From an uncultured Ferrimonas sp. (GTDB taxonomy: Bacteria; Pseudomonadota; Gammaproteobacteria; Enterobacterales; Shewanellaceae): a DNA stretch of 62,518 nucleotides. The notes under the pieces are model-generated. The model saw only the letters and a program-made list of their open reading frames with translations. It searched no databases and was not told where the DNA came from. The DNA lies in the NCBI RefSeq assembly GCF_947489035.1, contig NZ_CANLCI010000025.1:1-62518 (forward strand). Reading direction: 5' to 3'. How positions within the stretch are numbered: the stretch's first letter is position 1; each line of letters begins with the position of its first letter. Made by a program: the position numbers and the translations under genes. Shown one piece after another: positions 53,197 through 62,518 of the stretch.

Positions 53197-55566
53197 TTAC
53201 GCGTTCGCGCGCTTTGGCTTGCCGCCTTTGCTGGGTTTGCCATTTGGCTTACCACTGAAGTTGGCTTTGCCAGCTTGGTTGCTGCCCTTGTTTGCGCCTT
53301 TGTTCGCACCGCCATTCGCGCCTTGGCCAGCGGGCTTGGCACCGGGACGAATTGGCTTCGCCGGCTTGCCGTTCCAGCCGCCTTTGCCGCTGGGTTTGCC
53401 CTGCTCCGAGCCCTGACCGCCGCTCCCGTTTGGCTTACCGCCGCGCTTGGGCTTATCAAACTGCTTTAAGCCGGTGTGGCGGCTCAGGGCCGGTTTACCG
53501 CGGCCACCCGCTTTGGCACCATGACGCCCCATGCCCTGCCCTTCGGCTGGCACTAGGCAATTGGGGCCGTTGCCAATCAGCTTGGCCAAACCGGCTTTTT
53601 TCAAGCCTTCGCGCACCAACGGCCAGCCTTCTGGATCGTGGTAACGCAAAATCGCTTTATGGATGCGACGTTCGCGCCCGCCTTTGGCCACCGCCACTTT
53701 GTCTTGCACCGATTTTTTGGTCAGCTTATGCAGCGAATCCAGCTCGGTGTGCCAGATGGTGGTGGCGTTCGCCAGCGGCGATGGGTAGAAGTTCTGCACC
53801 TGATCCAGCTTAAAGTCATTCTCTTTCAGCCACAGCGCCAAGTTGGTCATGTCTTTAATGGTGGTGCCTGGGTGCGCCGAGATAAAGTACGGGATCAAGT
53901 ACTGCTTTTTGCCCGCCTCTTTCGAGTACTTATCAAACAGCTTCTTAAATTCGTAGTAGCTGCCCATGCCCGGCTTGAACATCTTCGACAACGGCCCCTC
54001 TTCGGTGTGCTCAGGGGCGATCTTGAGGTAACCGCCCACGTGGTGGCTGGCCAGCTCTTTAACGTAGCGCGGATCCTGCACCGCCAGATCGTAACGCACC
54101 CCAGAGGCGATCAAGATTTTCTTGATCCCCGGCACCGCTCGCGCCTTACGGTACAGATCGATGGTGGGGGTGTGATCGGTGTCCATGTGGCCACAGATGT
54201 CGGGGTAGATGCAGCTGTAACGGCGGCAGGTCGCTTCCGCCTTCGGGCTTTTACAGCGCAGGTGATACATGTTGGCGGTGGGCCCGCCCAGATCCGAGAT
54301 AACGCCGGTGAAACCCGGCACCTTATCTTTGATCTCTTCAATTTCGTTGATGATCGAATCGTGCGAGCGACTTTGAATGATCCGCCCTTCGTGTTCGGTA
54401 ATCGAACAGAAGGTACAGCCGCCGTAACAGCCGCGCATGATGTTGATCGAGGTTTTGATCATGTCATAGGCGGGGATCTTTTTGCCGTCGTATTTCGGGT
54501 GGGGTACCCGTGCATACGACAACCCAAACACCCAATCCATCTCGTCGGTTTCCAGCGGGATGGCTGGCGGGGTTAACCACACAAAACGATCGCCGTGGCG
54601 CTGCATCAAGGCGCGAGCACAGCCGGGATTGGTTTCTTGGTGGAACACCCGCGAACTGTGGGCGTACAGGATCTTGTCGGCGCGCACCTGATCGTAGGCC
54701 GGCAGCAAGATGTACTGTTTGTCCCACGGCTTCGGCTTTGGCGGCTGCACCTGCACCGTTTGCACCACCGGATCATTATCAAACTTACTGCCGAGCTCAC
54801 AGCCCATGTCATCGGCGCCGTAAGGGTTGGGGATCGGATCAATCTTGCCCGGGGTATCTAAGGTGGTGGAGTCTAAGCCACTCCACTCCGGCAGCGCTTC
54901 TTTGGTTAAGAAGCCGGTGCCGCGAATATCACGGATCTCTTTCACGATTTCACCGGCAGCAACGCGGTGCGCCAGCTCGATGATCGGCCGTTCGGCGTTG
55001 CCGTAGATCAACAGATCCGCTTTGGCATCAAACAAAATGGAGCGACGTACCTTATCCTGCCAGTAATCGTAATGGGCGATGCGGCGCAAACTGGCTTCAA
55101 TCGAACCAATCACCACCGGCACCCCTTTAAAGGCTTCTTTACAGCGCTGGCTGTACACCATCACCGCCCGATCAGGACGTTTGCCGTGCACGTTATCCGG
55201 CGTGTAGGCGTCATCGTGACGTAAGCGACGATCCGCAGTGTAGTGGTTGATCATCGAATCCATGTTGCCGGCACCCACGGCAAAAAACAGGTTGGGTTTG
55301 CCCAACGTCATGAAGTCGTCTTTGCTGTGCCAATCCGGCTGATCGATGATGCCAACACGGAAGCCTTGGGCTTCCAACATGCGCCCAACAATGCCCATGC
55401 CGAACGAGGGATGGTCCACGTAAGCATCGCCCGTAACCAAAATGATGTCGCAACTGTCCCACCCCAGTTTGTGCATCTCTTTGCGGCTGGTTGGCAAAAA
55501 TTTGGCCGGCTGTTCATCCCGATATTTGGGGTAACTGAACAGCTTATTGTCTGGGGTTTGGATCAT
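53197..55566 (-). CDS. YgiQ-family radical SAM protein
   Basis: This 789-residue protein has the YgiQ N-terminal region ([40 protein letters not shown]). The radical-SAM cluster motif is [17 protein letters not shown] (CX3CX2C), and the C-terminal region has KIAPEHTE and YFISAHPG. The last 110 residues or so are low-complexity Gly/Lys/Asn/Pro-rich (about 680-789), possibly RNA-binding, and vary in length within the family. The substrate is unknown. Confidence 0.92.
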   Translation of the reverse strand: MIQTPDNKLFSYPKYRDEQPAKFLPTSRKEMHKLGWDSCDIILVTGDAYVDHPSFGMGIVGRMLEAQGFRVGIIDQPDWHSKDDFMTLGKPNLFFAVGAGNMDSMINHYTADRRLRHDDAYTPDNVHGKRPDRAVMVYSQRCKEAFKGVPVVIGSIEASLRRIAHYDYWQDKVRRSILFDAKADLLIYGNAERPIIELAHRVAAGEIVKEIRDIRGTGFLTKEALPEWSGLDSTTLDTPGKIDPIPNPYGADDMGCELGSKFDNDPVVQTVQVQPPKPKPWDKQYILLPAYDQVRADKILYAHSSRVFHQETNPGCARALMQRHGDRFVWLTPPAIPLETDEMDWVFGLSYARVPHPKYDGKKIPAYDMIKTSINIMRGCYGGCTFCSITEHEGRIIQSRSHDSIINEIEEIKDKVPGFTGVISDLGGPTANMYHLRCKSPKAEATCRRYSCIYPDICGHMDTDHTPTIDLYRKARAVPGIKKILIASGVRYDLAVQDPRYVKELASHHVGGYLKIAPEHTEEGPLSKMFKPGMGSYYEFKKLFDKYSKEAGKKQYLIPYFISAHPGTTIKDMTNLALWLKENDFKLDQVQNFYPSPLANATTIWHTELDSLHKLTKKSVQDKVAVAKGGRERRIHKAILRYHDPEGWPLVREGLKKAGLAKLIGNGPNCLVPAEGQGMGRHGAKAGGRGKPALSRHTGLKQFDKPKRGGKPNGSGGQGSEQGKPSGKGGWNGKPAKPIRPGAKPAGQGANGGANKGANKGSNQAGKANFSGKPNGKPSKGGKPKRANA

Positions 55567-55802
55567 CGGTTTTCCTCAAGCGCGGTTCGCTCGCAGCGGG
55601 GGCTGGGGCGAATGGACGCGGGATTGTAGCAAAGCCGTGGCGAGGGTGCGACGGTTAACTTTTAACCATAACCATAGCAAGGTTAAGCCACGGCCTGCGC
55701 CGGATCCGCCTATTGCGCGGTTCGCTGCCCTGACCACAATTCTGTTGAGGCGCATTTCGCTTGTACTTACAATTGATTAACGCTTTTCTAAATGGAATTT
55801 CG

Positions 55803-56705
55803 ATGCGATCAGTTCAAGCTACAACGCCGCCGTCTAAGCTGGGCTCTACCGCCCTCGTGGTGGAAGGGGGCGCTTTGCGGGCGGTGTTCTCTTGCGGGAT
55901 CTTAGACGGCTTCTTGCAAGCCAACTTTCACCCGTTTGATTCCCTCTGGGGCGTTTCTGCTGGCGCCACCAATGTCGCGGCCTATCAGGCGCGGATGCCC
56001 GGCCGGAACCTGAAAATCTACACCGACATCGCCCAACGGCCGCAGTTTATTCGGCCACTGGCGCTGCTGCGTGGCCAAGAGATGATGGATTTAGACTGGT
56101 TATGGCAAGTGAGTATGGCCGAGTTAGGCTTTGATCGAGCCACCTTTGACGCCCAAACCGCGCCGCTGTACGTCGGGGTAACCAACCAACGCAGCGGCCA
56201 AGCCGAATACATTCAGGCCAGTGGCGACAACATCATTGAGCTAATTAAAGCCTCCAGCGCCTTGCCGCTCCTCTATCGCCCTGGGGTGGCGTTGAACGGC
56301 AACCGTTATGTGGATGGCGGGGTGGCGGATTCGATCCCGGTGCAGGCGGCGATTGCGGCCGGTGCCACTAAAATTATGGTGCTGCGTAGCCGCAGTGCCG
56401 ATTACCAAAAAACGACCCCTAAGGCACCGCAATTGCTGCGCTACCTGTTGCGTAACACCCCTGGGATCATTGCGCCGATGTTGAACCGCGCCGCGCATTA
56501 CAACCGCAGCGTGGCGCTGCTGCGAAACCCACCCGCGGGGGTAGAGATCATCGAGATCTGCCCTCCGACCTCGTTCCAGCCCAGCCGCTTTAGCCGCCAA
56601 GCGCCGTTAATGCTCGCCGGTTATCAATTGGGATTGGAAGCTGCAGTAGCAGCGATGCAACGCTGGCAGGCTAACCCCGACACCAGCGAACAGCCGCTCG
56701 GTTAA
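55803..56705 (+). CDS. Patatin-like phospholipase
   Basis: The protein is 300 residues from the ATG at 55803 (GGAA upstream). The patatin fold has the oxyanion stretch GGALRAVFSCGILDG, the nucleophile in GVSAGATN (GxSxG) and the catalytic Asp in YVDGGVADSIP (DGG). No signal peptide. It resembles the YjjU branch (VEGGALRG-type). Cytoplasmic lipid acyl hydrolase activity is likely but unproven. Confidence 0.87.
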   Translation: MRSVQATTPPSKLGSTALVVEGGALRAVFSCGILDGFLQANFHPFDSLWGVSAGATNVAAYQARMPGRNLKIYTDIAQRPQFIRPLALLRGQEMMDLDWLWQVSMAELGFDRATFDAQTAPLYVGVTNQRSGQAEYIQASGDNIIELIKASSALPLLYRPGVALNGNRYVDGGVADSIPVQAAIAAGATKIMVLRSRSADYQKTTPKAPQLLRYLLRNTPGIIAPMLNRAAHYNRSVALLRNPPAGVEIIEICPPTSFQPSRFSRQAPLMLAGYQLGLEAAVAAMQRWQANPDTSEQPLG

Positions 56706-56727
56706 CGGGCCGCCTCAACCAAGGCGG

Positions 56728-59313
56728 CTACGATAACAGCGATTGCAGCAACGCATCATCCGCGTTGCCCAGCGGTTCATAGGTGGCCAGATCTTTGGGG
56801 CGGCCAATGCCGTAGCCTTGGGCGTAGGTGACGCCAATTTCCTGCAGTCGCTCGAGGGTTTCTTGGTCTTCCACAAACTCCGCCACGGTTTCAATGCCCA
56901 TCACCTGACACACATCGTGGATCGATTTTACGATGGCGTAGTCTTTGTCGTCGGTGGCCAAGTTTTGCACAAACACGCCATCAATTTTAACGTAGTCCAC
57001 CGGCAGTCGACGCAGGTAACCGTAAGAAGCAAAGCCTGAGCCAAAGTCATCCAGCGAGAACGCAAAGCCGCGGCGGCGCAGCTCGTTCAAGATCTCCAGG
57101 GCGTGATTTTCGTTGGTGAGCGCCGCGGTTTCGGTGACTTCAAAACACACCGTGTGGGTTGGCACTCGATAGGTTTTCACCATCTGTTCCACGTAGCTGA
57201 CCAAGCCGTCACTGTTTAACGTGGTGCCCGACAAGTTAATCGAGATCACTTGGCTGTCCCACAGGTGTGGGTTGCGCGCCAGCCATTCGAAACTTTTGCG
57301 GATCACCGCCCGATCCACCTGCGGCATCAAGTTAAACCGTTCCGCCGCGGCAATAAACTGCCCCGGTGCCAAAATGCGGCCGCCTTCTTCTTTGATCCGC
57401 AACAGGATCTCGCACTTACGCTTGCCGTTGTTGTTGCCATCGGTGGGCTCAATCGGCTGATAGAACAGCACCAGATCGTCGTTGACGATGGCGTCGTTAA
57501 TTTTCATCGCCCACAACGGCGCATTCCGCTGATGGGCCAGATCTTGATCCAAGGAATCGAAGAAGTGGATCTGGCCTTCGCCGCCTTTGGCTTTGGTTAC
57601 GCTGCAGGCGATCTCGGCGTCTTTAAAGGTTTCGTAGGGGGTTTGCTCGCCGCGATAAAAAGCCACGCCGATGCTAATGCCCACTTTGTAGCTGCCGCTG
57701 TCCCAATAGAGGGTGATCCCCTGCACGCGCTCGCTGAGGTTCTTCAGCACCTTGGCCACTTCCAGCGCCGAGCTGTCTGGCATGATCAAGCCAAATTCGT
57801 CGCCGCCGATCCGCGCCAAGATGTCTTGATTGCGAATGTTCTGCCGCATCTCTGCCGAGACGTCATGCAGCATCCGATCCCCCGCCGTGTGGCCACAGCT
57901 GTCGTTGATCAACTTAAAGCGGTTCAGATCCATGTAGATCACCGCATGCTGGCCGGGCTTATTGGCCAACTCTTCCAGCTCCCGCTCAAACACCTGTCGA
58001 TTAAACAGTTTGGTGGTGCTGTCGCGCTGGGTGCGGTGCTGCAGCTGCATCTTCAGTTGCAGGTTTTTGGTCATGTCGCGCATCACCATCACCGCCCCTA
58101 ATGTCTGGCCTTGGCCATCAAGGGTACGCACAACGCTGTATTTCAGCACTTCGCCGCTTTTCGGTAGCTGCACTTCGCTGTCGAGACTGACTCGGCTGGA
58201 GTTCAGCAGCTCGCGCAGGTCGTTATCCAGCTGCGCTCCGGCTTCTCCGGCCACCAGCTCTTGCAAGGTGCAGTGCTGCACGGGGCCGTGCTCAACCGCC
58301 AGTAAGATCTCCGCAGCGGGGTTCACCAGTTCAATGCGGGCGTCGTTATCCACCACCACCACCGCATCGTTGACCGCACGCAGCAACGAGTCCCGCTGCC
58401 GCTGCTGCTGATGGCGCTGCCGGAACAGTTCGTTGCAATCCTGTGCCAACTGCCCCAGCTCGGTGCCTGTTGCGACGGGTAGGGGCGCGCTGACGTCTCG
58501 ATCCCGCACTTGCTGCAAGCGGGCCACAAAGCTGCTGAGCGGTTGCAACAACAACCGCCGCTGCAGTAGATACAGCCCCAACAGCACCGACAGCGCCAGC
58601 AGCATGGTTTGCATAAACACCGCCGCAGCTTGGCTGGTGAAGTTATTGATGGCGTCTAAATCAAACTGCAGTTGCAGTGCCAGCGGCTTACCAAACAGCA
58701 TCGGCAGTTGCTGTTCTTGGGGGCTTTTGCTGGCGCGGGTTAAGGTGGCGGATTTTAGATTGGCGTGGGATTGGATCAGCGCCAACATCTGTTCATCGCC
58801 GATGCTTTGCACCAACACAATGCCGCGCCATTGCCGGTGTTTCAGCGGCAGGGTGATCAGCGCAAATTCGTTGTTTTGCAGCTGGGCAAAGCCACTGCGT
58901 TCAAATTGGAAGGTTTCTTGTTCTAACGGCCGCGCTAACTGCTCCAACAGCGATGCGGTGCTGCTGTCGATGGCGCGGTTTTGCGGCAGTAACGGGTGCA
59001 GCTCACCATAGTGGTTGATCACGAGGATCCGCAGCCGCTCAAAATAGTTGCGCGCCAAGAGGTGCTCGAGCACTTGCGGCTGATCCAGCTCTAAGGCGGT
59101 GCGGATCTGCAACAGTTCATCGCGGCGTTCGCTCAGGGTCGCCACAAACTCACGTTTCACTCGGCCATATTCGATAACTTGCTGATGTTCAGAAAAACTG
59201 TGCAGCCGTTGTTCAAATTGGTTTTGGGTAAACCACGACAGCAGCACCACTAATGGCATCGCAAGCGCGAACACGACAAGCATCAAACGGCGAGATAAAC
59301 TGATTGCTGGCAA
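56728..59313 (-). CDS. PAS/GGDEF/EAL membrane c-di-GMP enzyme
   Basis: This 861-residue protein has a membrane segment (about 8-26), a periplasmic domain to about 230, a second membrane segment (AAAVFMQTMLLALSVLLGLYLL) and a HAMP-like region. A PAS domain (about 310-420: LLRAVNDAVVVVDNDARIELV) precedes a GGDEF domain with intact RIGGDEFGL and an EAL domain whose first motif reads EILLR, with INLSGT, FEVTETA, DDFGSGF and KIDGVFV. The Ala-to-Ile change in EAL is not at a catalytic residue, so hydrolysis is plausible. Either activity may dominate. Confidence 0.88.
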   Translation of the reverse strand: MPAISLSRRLMLVVFALAMPLVVLLSWFTQNQFEQRLHSFSEHQQVIEYGRVKREFVATLSERRDELLQIRTALELDQPQVLEHLLARNYFERLRILVINHYGELHPLLPQNRAIDSSTASLLEQLARPLEQETFQFERSGFAQLQNNEFALITLPLKHRQWRGIVLVQSIGDEQMLALIQSHANLKSATLTRASKSPQEQQLPMLFGKPLALQLQFDLDAINNFTSQAAAVFMQTMLLALSVLLGLYLLQRRLLLQPLSSFVARLQQVRDRDVSAPLPVATGTELGQLAQDCNELFRQRHQQQRQRDSLLRAVNDAVVVVDNDARIELVNPAAEILLAVEHGPVQHCTLQELVAGEAGAQLDNDLRELLNSSRVSLDSEVQLPKSGEVLKYSVVRTLDGQGQTLGAVMVMRDMTKNLQLKMQLQHRTQRDSTTKLFNRQVFERELEELANKPGQHAVIYMDLNRFKLINDSCGHTAGDRMLHDVSAEMRQNIRNQDILARIGGDEFGLIMPDSSALEVAKVLKNLSERVQGITLYWDSGSYKVGISIGVAFYRGEQTPYETFKDAEIACSVTKAKGGEGQIHFFDSLDQDLAHQRNAPLWAMKINDAIVNDDLVLFYQPIEPTDGNNNGKRKCEILLRIKEEGGRILAPGQFIAAAERFNLMPQVDRAVIRKSFEWLARNPHLWDSQVISINLSGTTLNSDGLVSYVEQMVKTYRVPTHTVCFEVTETAALTNENHALEILNELRRRGFAFSLDDFGSGFASYGYLRRLPVDYVKIDGVFVQNLATDDKDYAIVKSIHDVCQVMGIETVAEFVEDQETLERLQEIGVTYAQGYGIGRPKDLATYEPLGNADDALLQSLLS

Positions 59314-59438
59314 AGCCTAGTAACCCTATGGTTGGAGTAAATCGAGGCTCAACCGTACCCAATTGAGCCGCTAAAGCCAATGCTGTCGAGCCAATCCAAT
59401 CGGCCTGCGCCGTTGCTGGGTGGCCACAAGGAAATCCG

Positions 59439-59993
59439 ATGTCGAGCTGTCCCCAATTATGTCGGCGGTGTGTCGATAAACTTGAGCCCAATCCGGTGCT
59501 GCAATTTCATCCAGACGCGCGGATTTTGATCATCGGCCAAGCGCCGGGGGCGGCAGTGCATCGCAGCGGGATCCCATTTGATGATCCCAGCGGTCGACGC
59601 TTGCGGCAGTGGTTAGCCATGGATGAAAGCACCTTTTACGATCCGCAGCAGGTGGCCATTATGCCGATGGGGCTGTGTTATCCCGGCAAGGGGCGCAGCG
59701 GCGATAACCCACCGGATCCACGCTGTGCGCCATTATGGCACCCACAACTGTTGCCACAGTTGCAGCAACTGCGGTTAACGCTATTGATTGGTCAGTATGC
59801 GCAAAAGCGCTATTTGGCGGGATTTACAAACACCACGGCGGCAGTGCAGGCATGGCAACAGTGGCTGCCACAGGGACGTTTGGCGTTGCCCCATCCATCA
59901 CCACGCAACAACATCTGGCTGAAGCGCAATCCGTGGTTTGAACAGGCGTTATTAGCGCCGCTGCAACAGGCGGTAGCAGCGGCACTCGCTTAA
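59439..59993 (+). CDS. Uracil-DNA glycosylase-family protein
   Basis: This 184-residue protein contains LIIGQAPGAAVHRSGIPFDD (motif 1 region of the UDG superfamily) and the C-terminal LPHPSPRNNIWLKRNPWFE (motif 2, HPSPRN). CRRC near the start could belong to an Fe-S site, as in family 4-like enzymes, but the other cysteines do not clearly complete it. DNA repair is likely. The start ATG follows AAATCCG. Confidence 0.82.
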   Translation: MSSCPQLCRRCVDKLEPNPVLQFHPDARILIIGQAPGAAVHRSGIPFDDPSGRRLRQWLAMDESTFYDPQQVAIMPMGLCYPGKGRSGDNPPDPRCAPLWHPQLLPQLQQLRLTLLIGQYAQKRYLAGFTNTTAAVQAWQQWLPQGRLALPHPSPRNNIWLKRNPWFEQALLAPLQQAVAAALA

Positions 59994-60008
59994 CAGCTCA
60001 GCGGGCGC

Positions 60009-60923
60009 TTAGCTGCAGTAGGACTTGGCAATCTGTGCGCCCAGACGGGCGTTGTTCAATACCAGCTCGATGTTGGCATCCAAGCTGTTGCCGCCGGTCA
60101 GTTCACACACTCTTGCCAACAAGAACGGCGTTGATGCTTTACCCACAATGCCTTGCTTGTCGGCTTCGGCCAGCGCGGTATCCACCGCATTGGTGATCAC
60201 GTCCAATGGCATCGCGTATTCCGCTGGGATCGGGTTAGCGATCACCACGCCACCGTGCAGATCCAGTGCCCACTTCGCTTTCAGCGCGGTGGCGATCTGC
60301 TCTGGGGTGTCCAGACGGTAATCGATGCTGTGCTCACTTTCGCGCGTGTAGAACGCCGGCAGGCTGTCGGTTTGGTAACCCACGACCGGTACCCCTTGAG
60401 TTTCGAGGTACTCACGGGTTAAGCCCAGATCCAGAATCGATTTTGCCCCGGCACAGACAACGGCAACGTCGGTGTTGGCCAGCTCTTGCAAATCCGCAGA
60501 GATGTCCATGGTTTCTTGCGCGCCGCGGTGTACGCCGCCAATGCCGCCAGTGGCAAACACTTTAATGCCCGCCATGGCCGCCAAGATCATGGTGGCAGCA
60601 ACGGTGGTGGCACCGTCTTTTGCTGCCGCAACAACGAAAGGAATGTCACGACGGCTGACTTTGGTTACCGCTTGGCCGGCTTGGCCTAAGTGGCGGATCT
60701 GCGCTTCATCCAAACCCACTTTCAAACGGCCACCAATGATGGCGATAGTGGCCGGAATGGCCCCTTGCTCGCGGATCGCTTGCTCGACTTGCAGCGCGGT
60801 ATCCACGTTACGTGGGTACGGCATACCGTGAGAGATAATGGTCGACTCCAGCGCAACCACCGGCTGGTTGTTGGCTAAGGCGGCGGCAACTTCAGGCTGA
60901 ATATCTAAGTAATTGGCTAACAT
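60009..60923 (-). CDS. psuG: Pseudouridine-5'-phosphate glycosidase
   Basis: This 304-residue enzyme splits pseudouridine 5'-phosphate to uracil and ribose 5-phosphate. Family blocks are VALESTIISHGMPYPRN, TKVSRRDIPFVVA, KVFATGGIGGVHRGA and GGVVIANPIP. Its ATG overlaps the end of the psuK gene by seven bases, so the two are coupled. Confidence 0.96.
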   Translation of the reverse strand: MLANYLDIQPEVAAALANNQPVVALESTIISHGMPYPRNVDTALQVEQAIREQGAIPATIAIIGGRLKVGLDEAQIRHLGQAGQAVTKVSRRDIPFVVAAAKDGATTVAATMILAAMAGIKVFATGGIGGVHRGAQETMDISADLQELANTDVAVVCAGAKSILDLGLTREYLETQGVPVVGYQTDSLPAFYTRESEHSIDYRLDTPEQIATALKAKWALDLHGGVVIANPIPAEYAMPLDVITNAVDTALAEADKQGIVGKASTPFLLARVCELTGGNSLDANIELVLNNARLGAQIAKSYCS

Positions 60924-62008
60924 GATGCTTCCTCTAGCTGGCGCAATACCGCCGGCTCTGACATGGTTGAATTAATGGTATTGTCGGCGGCCAGCGCCAA
61001 ACGGGCGGCCCCCAAGGCGAAATCGACGCTGTGTGACCAGCTCCACTGGCTCATCTGGCCATGCACTAGCCCCGCCATCAGTGCATCACCGGCCCCGGTG
61101 ACGTTATTAACGCAGGTGGCTGCTGCGGGGATGATCCGTTGTCCCAGCTCACAGCTGGCAAAGGCGCCCTGCTTACCAAGGCTGATCAGCACCCGCTGTA
61201 CCCCTTGCTGGTGCAGCTTGGCGGCCACCGTCGGCAGATCGGCGCTGCTGCGAATGGTGTGGCCGCTGAGCAGTTCAGCTTCCAACTGGTTCGGTTTTAA
61301 GGTGTGAATGTGGCGCAGGTATGGCCGCAACTTGCTGGCTTTGGCGCTGGATACCGGATCAACCAAAATCGGCTTATCGCTGTGGCAATGGAACAGGTAA
61401 TCCAAGGCGCTGTCGCACAGGTTGGCATCAACAACCAACATGGTGGCGCGTTTCAACACCGCTTCACGTTGGCCAAGTTGCTCGGCATTGAGCCGCTCCA
61501 GCAACGCCATGTCATTCAGGGCCAGCTGCATTTCGCCATCGGCATCGTGAATGGATAAGTAGCTCGAACTGGTGGCGCCCGACACGGTAAGGCAGTGATC
61601 AACCTCGATCCCCGCTTCGCGGCAACTGCTTTTCAGTTGCTCACCCCAGCCGTCGTCGCCCATGGCACCGATAAACTGCACCTTACTGCCCAAGCGCGCT
61701 AAGTTATCGGCGATGTTGCGCCCCACCCCACCGGCACTGCAACGCAGCTGCCCTGGATTGGAGTCAGCGTTAATCAAGCTGCCATCGGCGCGCCCACAAA
61801 GATCCATGTTGGCCCCACCAATCACTACGGCGTAGCGATGCGGCGCTAAAATGTAACCCTTACCTTGGATCTCACCCTTGCGGGTCAGGTTCATGATGTG
61901 GCCTGCGGCCGCACTGCGACTGATGCCTAATTGCTCAGCAAGCTGCTGTTGCGGCAACATTGGATCTTGTCGCAGCAGCGCTAAAATTTGTTGTTCTCGA
62001 TCCGTCAT
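60917..62008 (-). CDS. psuK: Pseudouridine kinase with N-terminal winged helix
   Basis: The protein is 363 residues from the ATG at 62008. An N-terminal HTH (about 1-55: QQQLAEQLGISRSAAAGHI) precedes a PfkB-family kinase (GGANMDLCGRADG; ATP/sugar site NVTGAGDALMAGLVHG). It phosphorylates pseudouridine for PsuG. The fused HTH suggests that it may also bind DNA and autoregulate; a CAAACA-TT-TGTTTG dyad lies 19 bases upstream of the start. Confidence 0.92.
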   Translation of the reverse strand: MTDREQQILALLRQDPMLPQQQLAEQLGISRSAAAGHIMNLTRKGEIQGKGYILAPHRYAVVIGGANMDLCGRADGSLINADSNPGQLRCSAGGVGRNIADNLARLGSKVQFIGAMGDDGWGEQLKSSCREAGIEVDHCLTVSGATSSSYLSIHDADGEMQLALNDMALLERLNAEQLGQREAVLKRATMLVVDANLCDSALDYLFHCHSDKPILVDPVSSAKASKLRPYLRHIHTLKPNQLEAELLSGHTIRSSADLPTVAAKLHQQGVQRVLISLGKQGAFASCELGQRIIPAAATCVNNVTGAGDALMAGLVHGQMSQWSWSHSVDFALGAARLALAADNTINSTMSEPAVLRQLEEASC

Positions 62009-62026
62009 AAACTTTTGTTTGTTCCG

Positions 62027-62040
62027 CAAACATTTGTTTG
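62027..62040. promoter_or_regulatory. Operator-like dyad upstream of psuK
   Basis: CAAACATTTGTTTG is a perfect 6-2-6 dyad. Related GCGCAAACA and TGTTTGCGC arms lie further out (about 62100 and 62180). Confidence 0.45.
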
Positions 62041-62364
62041 ATGATTGATCAAAAATATTGATTAGAAAAGGTTTTTCTACGAACAACGCTCAACTGCAGG
62101 CGCAAACAGATTGGTTTCGCCGAGCAACTTAAGTCGCACCAAGTTGCGTCACGCCAGCGACACAGCAGCAAACCAGGCTGTGTTTGCGCTGGCGGCGAAG
62201 TAACCACTTCGCGGTTTCCTTAATCATTGATTCCGATCCGCCCACGGCCATTGCAACCACGACAGGAAGTAAATAGCCCCGCTAAAAATAACCGACTCCA
62301 TTGGCGGCGTTGATCCGCCAGTGCATACGAACCAAATCGTGGGAGAATAAAAAGCTGCCCAAAC
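62041..62364. other. Intergenic region between hemE and psuK
   Basis: No gene is supported. It contains large interleaved inverted repeats (GCGCAAACA near 62100 with TGTTTGCGC near 62180) and a hairpin GCGAAGT-AACC-ACTTCGC (about 62198-62215) followed by GGTTTCC. The part nearest hemE has a TGGCGG/CCGCCA hairpin that could end its transcript. Confidence 0.45.
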
Positions 62365-62518
62365 TTATTTGTGGTACTTCGCGGATTGCGCGTGAACGGC
62401 CTTGATGAAGGCGCCCGCGTGCTCTGGATCGGCAAACGGGTGGATGCCGTGGCCCAAGTTGAATACGTGGCCTTCGCCGTGGCCAAACTCGCCCAGAATA
62501 CGCGCTACTTCCTCTTCG
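62365..62518 (-). CDS. hemE: Uroporphyrinogen decarboxylase, C-terminal part only
   Basis: The frame runs into the window edge; only the last 50 codons are present. The reading [17 protein letters not shown], then [19 protein letters not shown], is the conserved end of HemE (heme pathway; uroporphyrinogen III to coproporphyrinogen III). The stop is TAA at 62365-62367. The start lies outside the window. Confidence 0.95.
   Translation of the reverse strand, partial: EEEVARILGEFGHGEGHVFNLGHGIHPFADPEHAGAFIKAVHAQSAKYHK

Noticed and set aside
53108..53469. Proline/alanine-rich plus-strand genes opposite the ygiQ 3' end
   Set aside because: They are antisense shadows of the Gly/Lys-rich tail of YgiQ.
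62220..62486. 88-codon minus-strand gene at the right edge
   Set aside because: It lies in another frame over the conserved C-terminus of hemE and has no protein character.

Overview
The window comes from a gammaproteobacterium with moderately high GC, most likely an Alteromonadales/Shewanellaceae/Ferrimonadaceae-type marine or sediment bacterium. The evidence is the set of lineage-typical small families (TIGR02922-like, DUF2960-like, SO_0444-type Cu/Zn permease, YeeN-type YebC), periplasmic c-type cytochromes including a split-Soret-like protein, a PotD-like/GGDEF-EAL pair of the NspS-MbaA kind, and PhaC-PhaJ. The species assignment is inference.

Layout. 1-3400 is the edge of an integrated element: about 4.4 copies of a 229-bp direct repeat, a second array of about twelve 35/36-bp units, and an intact P4-type tyrosine integrase. 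A 602-bp non-coding element (3681-4282) with 23-bp terminal inverted repeats and an 8-bp duplication CTTTTTTA is inserted in the T-run of a terminator; it looks like a MITE. 4500-18.7 kb holds accessory and metabolic genes: HSL-type esterase, arylsulfate sulfotransferase, a DUF4145/Sel1-like protein, a split-Soret cytochrome with its lipoprotein partner beside a CadC/ToxR-like regulator with a FidL-like partner, a secreted M20 amidohydrolase, a SWIM-SNF2 helicase and a P460-like cytochrome. 18.8-22.2 kb is a four-gene operon headed by a SAM-methyltransferase/HNH-nuclease fusion followed by a HhH-glycosylase-like protein and two unknowns; this is the best candidate for an undescribed (defence-type) system.

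22.2-42 kb is mostly core: YeeN, S4 and RraB proteins, YiaD, a DEAD-box helicase, LysO, a ZntR-like regulator translationally coupled to a Cu/Zn permease with a textbook 20-bp-spacer MerR promoter, purH-purD, several lipoproteins, a type IV pilin and an HrpB-like helicase. 42-53 kb holds a Nudix-HAD fusion, the polyamine-sensing c-di-GMP pair, the arsenic operon acr3-gap-arsJ (organoarsenical efflux) and phaC-phaJ. 53-62.5 kb has YgiQ, a patatin-like protein, a second GGDEF/EAL protein, a UDG-family protein, psuK-psuG for pseudouridine breakdown and the C-terminal end of hemE at the edge.

A previously unremarked element occurs three times: a ~105-120-base structured intergenic sequence lying inside operon spacers (purH-purD once; gap-arsJ twice in tandem). 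All copies have the same orientation relative to transcription, share conserved unpaired blocks (such as ATTGCGGCGTCATGG) and have stems that differ between copies by compensatory changes. This is the strongest structural novelty in the window.
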